Virus record (IMG/VR): IMGVR_UViG_3300008117_000011
Location: 1-64,000 of that record
DNA from: a virus
Reading direction: 5' to 3' (one strand)
DNA length: 64,000 nucleotides
Shown here: positions 56,181 through 62,376 of the stretch, piece after piece
Layout of the letters: each line of letters begins with the position of its first letter
Position numbering within the stretch: the first letter of the stretch is position 1
Program-made: the position numbers and the translations under genes
The notes under the pieces: generated by a model
Seen by the model: the letters and a program-made list of their open reading frames with translations, nothing else
Told to the model about the DNA's origin: nothing
Databases searched by the model: none

Positions 56181-56233
56181 TATAACAAAGAATATGTGTC
56201 ATTAAAACGAACACATATTCTCAACCGTTATAT
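56181..56233. repeat. attC-like palindrome 4
   Basis: Outer boxes TAAC (56183) and GTTA (56227). AGAATATGTGT pairs with ACACATATTCT, with CAAC/C extra on the right arm. Short loop (CATTAAAACGA) shared with repeat 1. Confidence 0.6.
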
Positions 56234-56285
56234 ATACCTTACCGGTTGTTAATATTTTTTTAAATCCCATAATGTAAATATAGTA

Positions 56286-56293
56286 GTATTTAT
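56286..56293 (+). promoter_or_regulatory. RTATTTAT motif
   Basis: GTATTTAT lies 4 bp before the ATG at 56298; an unusual case of this motif before an exported, non-leader protein. Confidence 0.45.
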
Positions 56294-56297
56294 TGAT

Positions 56298-56891
56298 ATG
56301 AAAAAGTTTATATTATTTTTATTTTTAGTTTTTCCTTTTGTTTCTTTATCACAAAAAAAATTAAGAGATAGTGTCATTGTAAATGCTGACATATTCAAAA
56401 TCATTTATTCAGAAAAACTACAACAACCTCTTTCTGTAAAATATAATGTTCAATGTCCTTCTGGATCTGCGTCAAGAAAAGGTCTTGATTTTTTTACTTG
56501 TGATTCAATATTAACTTCAGATGGTAAGGATTATGATAACAATGTTTGGGATAAAGGTCATATGGCACCTGCCGCGGATTTTAATTGTACAAGAGATCTA
56601 ATGAAAAAAACTTTCACTTATTTAAATTGTACTTTACAACATCAAGATCTTAATAGAACCACTTGGAGGCTTTTAGAAACATATGAAAGATCGTTAGCTT
56701 TAAAATATAAAGTAGTTTCGGTTGAGGTTATTTGTGAATTTACTAAATCCTCTAAAGTGTTACCTTCAGGTGCAACTATACCCGATGGTTATTATAAAAT
56801 AATTAAATATAATAACACAACCGAAACCTATTATTTCAAAAACGAAAAACCTTCTTCAACTGATTATAAAAAATATCAAGTTAAAGGTTGA
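56298..56891 (+). CDS. Secreted DNA/RNA non-specific endonuclease
   Basis: A signal peptide (residues 1-19, ending SLSQ) is followed by a beta-beta-alpha-metal nuclease: DKGHMAPAADF (the DRGH-type motif with its catalytic His) and NCTLQHQDLNRTTWRLLE. Such enzymes degrade DNA or RNA outside the cytoplasm. It could destroy competing DNA or recycle nucleotides. It converges on 56881 with an 11 bp overlap. Confidence 0.88.
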   Translation: MKKFILFLFLVFPFVSLSQKKLRDSVIVNADIFKIIYSEKLQQPLSVKYNVQCPSGSASRKGLDFFTCDSILTSDGKDYDNNVWDKGHMAPAADFNCTRDLMKKTFTYLNCTLQHQDLNRTTWRLLETYERSLALKYKVVSVEVICEFTKSSKVLPSGATIPDGYYKIIKYNNTTETYYFKNEKPSSTDYKKYQVKG

Positions 56892-57270
56892 TCTCAAACC
56901 GGGATTTCATCGTTTGAATCTTATCTTCCGGAACTCCGTGCTTATTCACACCTCCGTGTCTATTTTCAACAATTACTGAAAATACGGTGTATCCATATTC
57001 TTTGGCCATATTTACATAAGGCTCCATCTCCCACTCTTGTGTGAAAGTGTTTGACACAACAATTTTTGGGTATTCCAAAATCATATCCCCTTTAACCATT
57101 CCCTGACACCACTGGTGAGCATCTTTAATCTTTGTTGGGTCAAAATTGTAATTACCGGATTCACCAATAAAATACATATCAGCCTCATAGTGATTGCCAC
57201 CCAGTGTTTTTGCAAATGTTGATTTTCCGGATCCCGGAATTCCTCTTACGATATAAAGTACTTTTTCCAT
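56881..57270 (-). CDS. P-loop kinase/ATPase (AAA_33-like)
   Basis: The start at 57270 (MEKVLYIVRGIPGSGKSTFAK) places the Walker A at residues 9-17. EADMYF and NTFTQEWEMEPYVNMAKEYGYTVFSVIVEN follow, as in phage polynucleotide-kinase-like proteins. The Met at 57312 lies in a repeated intergenic element and is rejected. It probably phosphorylates a nucleotide or nucleic-acid end; substrate unknown. Confidence 0.85.
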   Translation of the reverse strand: MEKVLYIVRGIPGSGKSTFAKTLGGNHYEADMYFIGESGNYNFDPTKIKDAHQWCQGMVKGDMILEYPKIVVSNTFTQEWEMEPYVNMAKEYGYTVFSVIVENRHGGVNKHGVPEDKIQTMKSRFEINL

Positions 57271-57271
57271 C

Positions 57272-57481
57272 TTATTCTGATTTAAAGGTTTCGTTGTAGT
57301 ATTGTTCAACATTCCTATCCGCTTCCATTATAGCATCAACCCCTCCTTGCACATAGAAATTATATAAATGCTCCTTCTCCATTTCTTTGGCTTTTTCAAA
57401 TGCCTTTCCCATTTCTAATAAGTTGCCAGAATGTTTTATGTATTGCTCTTTTAACCATTCTACTGCTGTCTGTTTTTTCAT
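57272..57481 (-). CDS. Small helical protein, AVEWL...FKSE type
   Basis: MKKQTAVEWLKEQYIKHSGN, a helical middle (FEKAKEMEKEHLYNF) and the end YYNETFKSE. I recall this short family from Bacteroidota phages. Parts of its start and end are repeated in the neighbouring tiny genes. Function unknown. Confidence 0.75.
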   Translation of the reverse strand: MKKQTAVEWLKEQYIKHSGNLLEMGKAFEKAKEMEKEHLYNFYVQGGVDAIMEADRNVEQYYNETFKSE

Positions 57482-57493
57482 ATCATACACGTT

Positions 57494-57706
57494 TTAAAGG
57501 GTATCTCCTATTTGCCATTTACCACAATCAGCATAAAATCTAGTATAGTCCCATTTACCTATAAATACATATTCACACCTACCATTTCTATATTGTGTAA
57601 TCTCAGCACATATAGAAATTCCTTCTTTTATCTCCTTTCCATTATAATGATTGTCACAACTTACTAATATCATCATAATAAAAACTCCAATTAAGTATTT
57701 TCTCAT
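57494..57706 (-). CDS. Small lipoprotein
   Basis: MRKYLIGVFIMMILVSC gives a signal with lipobox (Cys 17), followed by a 53-residue soluble part containing two more cysteines. Overlaps 57703 by 4 bp. Function unknown. Confidence 0.7.
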   Translation of the reverse strand: MRKYLIGVFIMMILVSCDNHYNGKEIKEGISICAEITQYRNGRCEYVFIGKWDYTRFYADCGKWQIGDTL

Positions 57707-57825
57707 ATCACACACGTTTTATAAATTAGACATAAAAAAGCTGTAATTATACAACTCCCACATATAAACAAAAATCTTTTGTTGGGGGATAAATCTTCCC
57801 ATAACCATTTGTTAAATCTTTCCAT
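57703..57825 (-). CDS. Tiny membrane protein
   Basis: A 40-residue frame starts MERFNKWLWEDLSPNKR and continues into one TM segment (FLFICGSCIITAFLCLIY). It ends in the repeated AAAACGTGTGTGATATG element that also precedes the next gene. Confidence 0.55.
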   Translation of the reverse strand: MERFNKWLWEDLSPNKRFLFICGSCIITAFLCLIYKTCVI

Positions 57826-57843
57826 ATCACACACGTTTTAAAA

Positions 57844-57906
57844 TTAAGGTCTATCACCCCAAGTAAACACTTGTTCTTCTAACCATTCTACTGCTGTCTT
57901 TTTCAT
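57844..57906 (-). CDS. Truncated AVEWL peptide
   Basis: MKKTAVEWLEEQVFTWGDRP is a 20-residue copy of the start of the 57272 gene. It is followed by another repeated element. Either a decayed duplicate or a very small gene. Confidence 0.4.
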   Translation of the reverse strand: MKKTAVEWLEEQVFTWGDRP

Positions 57907-57921
57907 CTTATTCTGATTTAA

Positions 57922-57999
57922 TTATCTTTTCATTATGTTGTAACACATTGCGATTCCAGTAATCATTCCCATTAAAAAAAATATAATCTCTAGGTGCAT
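57922..57999 (-). CDS. Tiny TM peptide
   Basis: A 25-residue frame (MHLEIIFFLMGMITGIAMCY...) with one membrane helix and a basic end (NIMKR). Preceded by the repeated TCAGAATAAGATG element. Confidence 0.4.
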   Translation of the reverse strand: MHLEIIFFLMGMITGIAMCYNIMKR

Positions 58000-58010
58000 C
58001 TTATTCTGAT

Positions 58011-58073
58011 TTAAAGGTTAATAAATTTAATTACTACTAATGGTTGTTCTTCATTTTCTGATTTTATTCTCAT
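58011..58073 (-). CDS. Tiny peptide
   Basis: MRIKSENEEQPLVVIKFINL, 20 residues, between two copies of the repeated element. Weak coding evidence; listed because of its position in the chain. Confidence 0.3.
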   Translation of the reverse strand: MRIKSENEEQPLVVIKFINL

Positions 58074-58074
58074 C

Positions 58075-58221
58075 TTATTCTGATTTAAAGGTTAAAGGGT
58101 TTTCTGTCCAAATTGTGCCATCATCTTCTCTCATTGCTTCAATCATTGTCCAAGCAAACCAATAGGGTAAACTTACTGGAAGAAATATAATTGATAATAT
58201 TACTATTTGATATCTTTTCAT
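58075..58221 (-). CDS. Small TM protein with FKSE end
   Basis: A 48-residue frame: MKRYQIVILSIIFLPVSLPY, a TM helix, then WTMIEAMREDDGTIWTENPLTFKSE. The FKSE end is the same as in 57272. First gene of the tiny-gene operon behind the promoter at 58226. Confidence 0.55.
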   Translation of the reverse strand: MKRYQIVILSIIFLPVSLPYWFAWTMIEAMREDDGTIWTENPLTFKSE

Positions 58222-58225
58222 ATCA

Positions 58226-58233
58226 CAAATATA
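58226..58233 (-). promoter_or_regulatory. Bacteroidota -7 element TATATTTG
   Basis: TATATTTG on the minus strand, 4 bp before the ATG at 58221, heading the 58221-56881 gene chain. Confidence 0.6.
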
Positions 58234-58238
58234 ATAAA

Positions 58239-58652
58239 TTATTCTGATGTTTCTAATCTTTCAAGCATTTCTTTTATTCTCTTTACAGATTTTTCTTTTA
58301 ACGGTAATGGATTTCCATCTTCATCAATATATACAAATTTGGTATGTGTCTTTAGAACAACAGCTTGTCTACCGGTCCTTACATTGTGAGCTCTTGCTTC
58401 AATATATAATGTAACTGATGTATTTCCAATAGACGCCGGATATCCAAATATTTTAAGTAGTTGTCCTTCTTTACTTGGTTTTTCAAATACACATTTGTCA
58501 ATTGACACTGTGACCATTCTTGGTGTGTCACATAGTTGCATCGCATAAGCAACAGCGGCTGCGTCAAGCCATGCCAATAATTTTCCACCAAAAAGATTTC
58601 CGTGAAATCCAAGATCTGATTTTTTAATTGGGTGTGTTGTTATTAATTCCAT
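58239..58652 (-). CDS. Acyl-CoA thioesterase (hotdog fold, YciA/BFIT-like)
   Basis: The sequence LGFHGNLFGGKLLAWLDAAAVAYA, then VTVSIDKCVFEKPSKEGQLLKIFG and TSVTLYIEARAHN, matches hotdog acyl-CoA thioesterases (HGNxFGGxxLxWxDxAA). These cut acyl-CoA to fatty acid and CoA in the cytoplasm. Length (137) is normal. In a phage this is an auxiliary metabolic gene that could shift host lipid or CoA pools. Confidence 0.88.
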   Translation of the reverse strand: MELITTHPIKKSDLGFHGNLFGGKLLAWLDAAAVAYAMQLCDTPRMVTVSIDKCVFEKPSKEGQLLKIFGYPASIGNTSVTLYIEARAHNVRTGRQAVVLKTHTKFVYIDEDGNPLPLKEKSVKRIKEMLERLETSE

Positions 58653-58654
58653 TA

Positions 58655-59026
58655 TTATATCTTATCCCATTTATTATCGTGATTATATGAAAAAGAACCA
58701 ATATGTTCTTTATTCCATTGATTTGGTTCAATTAGTGATAAGAATATATCACCATTGTTAGAGTAATACAAATGATAAATTTGTCCAATTACCGGCTCAA
58801 AATTAAACTTTGCTTTATATACCAGTTCATTCCATTTGTATTCCTCAATTAGTTTTTCGTACTCCTTTTTCAAATTGTTAAATCTATCTTCAAATTGTTT
58901 ATTTACATTTTTAATTCTTGGTTCCTTCCAGGCTTGTATATTTTCTGTTCTAATAGCCGGAGCTCCAATATTTGACCCATATGGTAAAATACCCGGGTTG
59001 TCTGCAACGTTATCTGGTTTTTCCAT
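58655..59026 (-). CDS. Unknown 123-aa protein
   Basis: A proline-rich start (DNPGILPYGSNIGAPAIRTEN), a charged helix, then a beta part (GQIYHLYYSNNGDIFLSLIEP). Overlaps 59026 by 1 bp. Function unknown, likely cytoplasmic. Confidence 0.75.
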   Translation of the reverse strand: MEKPDNVADNPGILPYGSNIGAPAIRTENIQAWKEPRIKNVNKQFEDRFNNLKKEYEKLIEEYKWNELVYKAKFNFEPVIGQIYHLYYSNNGDIFLSLIEPNQWNKEHIGSFSYNHDNKWDKI

Positions 59027-59349
59027 TAATATGTGTCAATTTGTTTTTTTATTCTTTCAAGGATGTCCTCGTTCATAATATTCTCATTTATTATAATTTG
59101 TTCTAGAAGATCTTTGATGTCTCTTTTACTTCTTTCTTTTGACTTATATCTTGTTTTTAATTCAACTTGATATAAATGAAATGCAACCTCATCTACTTTT
59201 CTTAATTTTTGTAAGTATTTTTCAACTCTCTGGTCCAATTTTCTTTTTCTATTTAAATCAGAAATTGTTGGGAGCGCTTTAAATAGTTCATCTAGTCTTC
59301 CTTTAAGGTATTGAATTTCCCCGTATTTTAATATTTCCTGGTCCGTCAT
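59026..59349 (-). CDS. Unknown helical protein
   Basis: 107 residues, entirely charged helix (MTDQEILKYGEIQYLKGRLDEL, RKVDEVAFHLYQVELKTRYKSK). No domain recognised. Confidence 0.75.
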   Translation of the reverse strand: MTDQEILKYGEIQYLKGRLDELFKALPTISDLNRKRKLDQRVEKYLQKLRKVDEVAFHLYQVELKTRYKSKERSKRDIKDLLEQIIINENIMNEDILERIKKQIDTY

Positions 59350-59407
59350 AAAATATAATTTTTATAAAAAAAGTATAATGATTATTTATTATAAAATCAC
59401 CTGTTTT

Positions 59408-59602
59408 ATGAAATTTTTAAGATATCTTTTAATTGAGTTAACAAATAAATACGGATCCTTTGTTTGGTTTGGGACTCACGTATCAATGACACAAACAGAT
59501 TGGCACTGGATTTTAGAAAGTTTTTTATGTCTTTTTGTTAATATTATAATTATTTTTTCTTTATATTTGCAGTATAAAGACCTTGAGGATGGAAAAAGAT
59601 AA
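59408..59602 (+). CDS. Small TM protein
   Basis: The start at 59408 (MKFLRYLLIELTNKYGSF) gives 64 residues with a C-terminal TM segment (WILESFLCLFVNIIIIFSLYLQY). Its end contains the promoter for 59589. Function unknown. Confidence 0.6.
   Translation: MKFLRYLLIELTNKYGSFVWFGTHVSMTQTDWHWILESFLCLFVNIIIIFSLYLQYKDLEDGKR
59562..59569 (+). promoter_or_regulatory. Bacteroidota -7 element TATATTTG
   Basis: TATATTTG lies 19 bp before the ATG at 59589, inside the end of the preceding gene. Confidence 0.6.
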
Positions 59603-60179
59603 GATAAATGTACTTGAAAAAATATCTCTTTGGTGGAGATTTGAGGGTAGATATTACCACAAGGATTTTTATCGTGGAGTTAAAAATCTTATAAGATGGT
59701 TTCCTACTATTTGGAAAGATAGAGATTGGGATGATACCTTTATCTTTGAAATACTCCGTGTTAAATTGGAACATCAAGCAAAATACATTGGTGATAGGGG
59801 TATTCATATTAGTGCCAAAAGAGATTCTGAAAAGATGAGACTTGTTGCAAAACTTATCAAATTACAACAAGATGATTTCTACGGAATGGAGTATATGGAT
59901 TATCACGACACTAAATACGATTTTATTCCAACCGATGAAACAAAAAAATGGTTCAGAATGGAGGACTCTTTGATTTCTGAAAACTTTGATGATTACTTTA
60001 AAAAGTATCCTCGTCAGTACAAAAAAGTATTGTCAGGAGAAATTAATAGATTTGGTAAAGAAGTTGATGAAACTGACAAACAAAGAATTGCAATGGAAAT
60101 TGCCCACGAAAACCAAGACCGTTGTAGAAAACTTATTTTTAAAATTATGGAATCTGAAATTTCAAGATGGTGGGATTAA
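59589..60179 (+). CDS. Conserved phage protein of unknown function
   Basis: Starts MEKDKINVLEKISLWWRFEG; contains RDWDDTFIFEILRVKLEHQAKYI and ends with IAHENQDRCRKLIFKIMES and SRWWD. I recall this aromatic-rich layout from other phages. Probably cytoplasmic. It converges on 60176 with a 4 bp overlap. Confidence 0.8.
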   Translation: MEKDKINVLEKISLWWRFEGRYYHKDFYRGVKNLIRWFPTIWKDRDWDDTFIFEILRVKLEHQAKYIGDRGIHISAKRDSEKMRLVAKLIKLQQDDFYGMEYMDYHDTKYDFIPTDETKKWFRMEDSLISENFDDYFKKYPRQYKKVLSGEINRFGKEVDETDKQRIAMEIAHENQDRCRKLIFKIMESEISRWWD

Positions 60180-60412
60180 CGAATTATGTTAATCTCACTA
60201 TCAGTTTCAATAACTACTCTAGCACCACAACTTAAAATTGGTTTTTGGTCACCACTTCCACAATACTTTATAACACTAGGTCCAAGGATTTCAACCTCAT
60301 TACAATACGTATTTTTTCTCCCTTCCTTTATTGTTATAACCGGAAGGTCAGTATCTTTAGTTTTATTGGACCTAATGTGATGTTGATTAACGTGAATTCG
60401 TTTCTTTGCCAT
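60176..60412 (-). CDS. Conserved small phage/bacterial protein
   Basis: The start at 60412 (MAKKRIHVNQHHIRSNKK-like) is chosen because upstream codons look like intergenic sequence. The pattern PVITIKEGRKNTYCNEVEILGPS and SCGARVVIETDSE recurs in many phages and bacteria as far as I recall. Function unknown. Confidence 0.8.
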   Translation of the reverse strand: MAKKRIHVNQHHIRSNKTKDTDLPVITIKEGRKNTYCNEVEILGPSVIKYCGSGDQKPILSCGARVVIETDSEINIIR

Positions 60413-60434
60413 TAAAAATATGATAAAAAATAAA

Positions 60435-61253
60435 CTACTTAAGTAAATTATAAAACTCTTTAAAGTGTTTAATACGGTCTGAAAGTCCATTGGTACCACC
60501 ATTTACTCGTTTTGTTACGGCTGCAACGTCTGTGTCTGTAGTTCCTTTATCACATAGTGACCACAATTTATTTACGTCAAAGAAAAATGCGGCCGATGCC
60601 AATGGATATTTTGTTGCAACAAGATCTGGATTTGCAACACAATCTTCACCAATAAACTGTGTAAACTTTGAATAGTTTCCTTTACCTGTTAGTTGGATGT
60701 ATCCTCTTCCTCTAAATTTCCATCCTTCACCAGACGCTTCATTTCCATTTCCCATTCTATCGGCATATACTCTTGCAGCAATTTTTTCTGGTTGTCTAGC
60801 GTATTGTTCGGCAAGTGTTGATGGAAAGTATTTTCCAAATGTTCCTCTGAGTCCTTGAGCGGAATAATTAAGATTTTCGTTAACAGCTTTAAAGTTTCCG
60901 GATTCGTGAGCACATTGTGATAAGAAGTGTGCAAGTCTTAAATTATTTGTAATATTAAATTTCTTTGCGGTTTCTGGTATTTGTGTTAACACAGAATCTG
61001 GAATATGACCTTTAAGTTTATCAATGTTTAATCCTTCAACTTTTGCTATTACAACATCTTCTTTGATAACACCACCAAACATCTTTGACCAGGTTCCATC
61101 ACCAACAACACCATCGGCTTTTAATCCATTTTTATTTTGCCAGTCTTTAACAGCCGTTTCAGTTTTTGGTCCAAAGGAACCATCAGCTGTTAATCCTAAT
61201 TTTGATTGTAATTTTTTTACATCTTCACCGGTTGATCCTACTTTAAGTAACAT
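60435..61253 (-). CDS. Endolysin: PG-binding domain plus GH19 glycosidase
   Basis: Residues 1-60 are a peptidoglycan-binding domain (GEDVKKLQSKLGLTADGSFGPKTETAVKDW). Residues 75-270 are GH19: LAHFLSQCAHESGNF with the catalytic Glu, EGWKFRGRGYIQLTGKGNY and VTKRVNGG. The enzyme cuts peptidoglycan glycan strands for lysis. It is the last gene of an operon with a receiver and a histidine kinase. Confidence 0.93.
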   Translation of the reverse strand: MLLKVGSTGEDVKKLQSKLGLTADGSFGPKTETAVKDWQNKNGLKADGVVGDGTWSKMFGGVIKEDVVIAKVEGLNIDKLKGHIPDSVLTQIPETAKKFNITNNLRLAHFLSQCAHESGNFKAVNENLNYSAQGLRGTFGKYFPSTLAEQYARQPEKIAARVYADRMGNGNEASGEGWKFRGRGYIQLTGKGNYSKFTQFIGEDCVANPDLVATKYPLASAAFFFDVNKLWSLCDKGTTDTDVAAVTKRVNGGTNGLSDRIKHFKEFYNLLK

Positions 61254-61264
61254 AATTTATAGTT

Positions 61265-61942
61265 TTAATTTTTATTTTCTGTTGCATATTTTATACCCAT
61301 AATTGTTCCTACAATTGAGAAAGCATTTGTTAATAAAATTCCAAATATATTAGACCAGGCCGCACTTATTACTTGTGTGTCTTTACCCATTATCATTGTA
61401 AACACATAAACCCCAGTTGTGACAATTCCGACCCCAACTATAATGTACAAAGCAACTCTTACAATTGTTGATATTAATTCAGTTTGATTTCTTTTTTGTA
61501 AAAGGTCAAGATCATTCTCAGCATTTTGTTTTGCTGTCTCGGCAGTAACTTTTGCTTGTTCGGCTTTTACCATTTCAATTTTTAATTCTTCGGTAAGTCT
61601 TAAATTATCTTGTTTCCATTCGTTAAGTTCCCGGTTTTGAACCTCAAAAGTTAGTCTTGATTCTTCAACTTCTTTTAATGTTTCCTGGAGTTCAGATAGA
61701 ATCCTTTCATTTTCTTGATTTGCAACAACCAACTCATCATTTTGTTTTTGAATTTGTTTTGTCATTTCAAGACGTTTTTTTCTTTTTTCTGTGTCATTTG
61801 TTAGACAATCTTCAAGGTACTTTTTGAACTCCGGGTCATTTTCATTATCAATAATTTTGGTAATATTTCCTTCAAGGCCTATTTTTTTCTTATTATATAG
61901 GTCAATAAGGGTACGTTTTGTATTACCATCAATTTTAATCAT
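61265..61942 (-). CDS. Coiled-coil protein with C-terminal TM hairpin
   Basis: Residues 55-155 form a long charged coiled coil (ELQETLKEVEESRLTFEVQN). Two TM segments follow (about 160-185 and 193-217), ending with a short basic tail. It sits between the receiver and the endolysin, overlapping the receiver gene by 4 bp. It could be a membrane output protein of the signalling pair or a lysis-control protein. No family known. Confidence 0.8.
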   Translation of the reverse strand: MIKIDGNTKRTLIDLYNKKKIGLEGNITKIIDNENDPEFKKYLEDCLTNDTEKRKKRLEMTKQIQKQNDELVVANQENERILSELQETLKEVEESRLTFEVQNRELNEWKQDNLRLTEELKIEMVKAEQAKVTAETAKQNAENDLDLLQKRNQTELISTIVRVALYIIVGVGIVTTGVYVFTMIMGKDTQVISAAWSNIFGILLTNAFSIVGTIMGIKYATENKN

Positions 61943-62376
61943 CTGTAAATTTTAAATGGTGCTGTTCTATTTTTATAACCCTCAAAATCTTTTTTGAACT
62001 CTTCCAATCTTGGTTCTATTTCGTCCGATTTTATAATCCAAAACTGTGCTCCAGCCTGTAAAGCCTTTGCTTGTTCTTCCGGTTCATTTGAAGATGAAAT
62101 TATCCCAATAACTACGTGATTTCCGTATTGGAAGTTTATTCTTCTAATAAGTTCAATTCCATCAAACGAACTTCCAATTATGTTTAAATCAACAAACACA
62201 CATTCAGGTTTATCCTCTGTGTTGTTTTCTTCAAACCATTTTTTAAATCTTCTTTCCGCCTCGTCGGCGCTTGTTATAGAATTTAAAGAAAGACTTATGT
62301 CTAGTAGAGAACAGCTATCTTCAAATACCAAGTGGAAAAGATCCTCATCATCAACTAATAAAATAGATTCAATCAT
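61939..62376 (-). CDS. Response-regulator receiver domain (CheY-like)
   Basis: The protein is a lone receiver with all key residues: D9 and D10 (LLVDDED), phosphoacceptor D63 (VFVDLN), S94-S96 (IISSSNEP) and K116 (WIIKSD). It has no DNA-binding output domain, so it should act by protein contact. It is joined to the kinase gene by a 4 bp overlap, which makes the kinase its partner. Confidence 0.9.
   Translation of the reverse strand: MIESILLVDDEDLFHLVFEDSCSLLDISLSLNSITSADEAERRFKKWFEENNTEDKPECVFVDLNIIGSSFDGIELIRRINFQYGNHVVIGIISSSNEPEEQAKALQAGAQFWIIKSDEIEPRLEEFKKDFEGYKNRTAPFKIYR

Noticed and set aside
3476-56293. T4-type late promoter TATAAATA
   Set aside because: TATAAAT-like strings occur, but on the strand opposite to the genes; in the gene direction the constant string is RTATTTAT.
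60413-60502. Upstream extension of the 60176 gene
   Set aside because: It overlaps the end of the endolysin gene and lacks similarity to the conserved MAKKRIHVNQ start.
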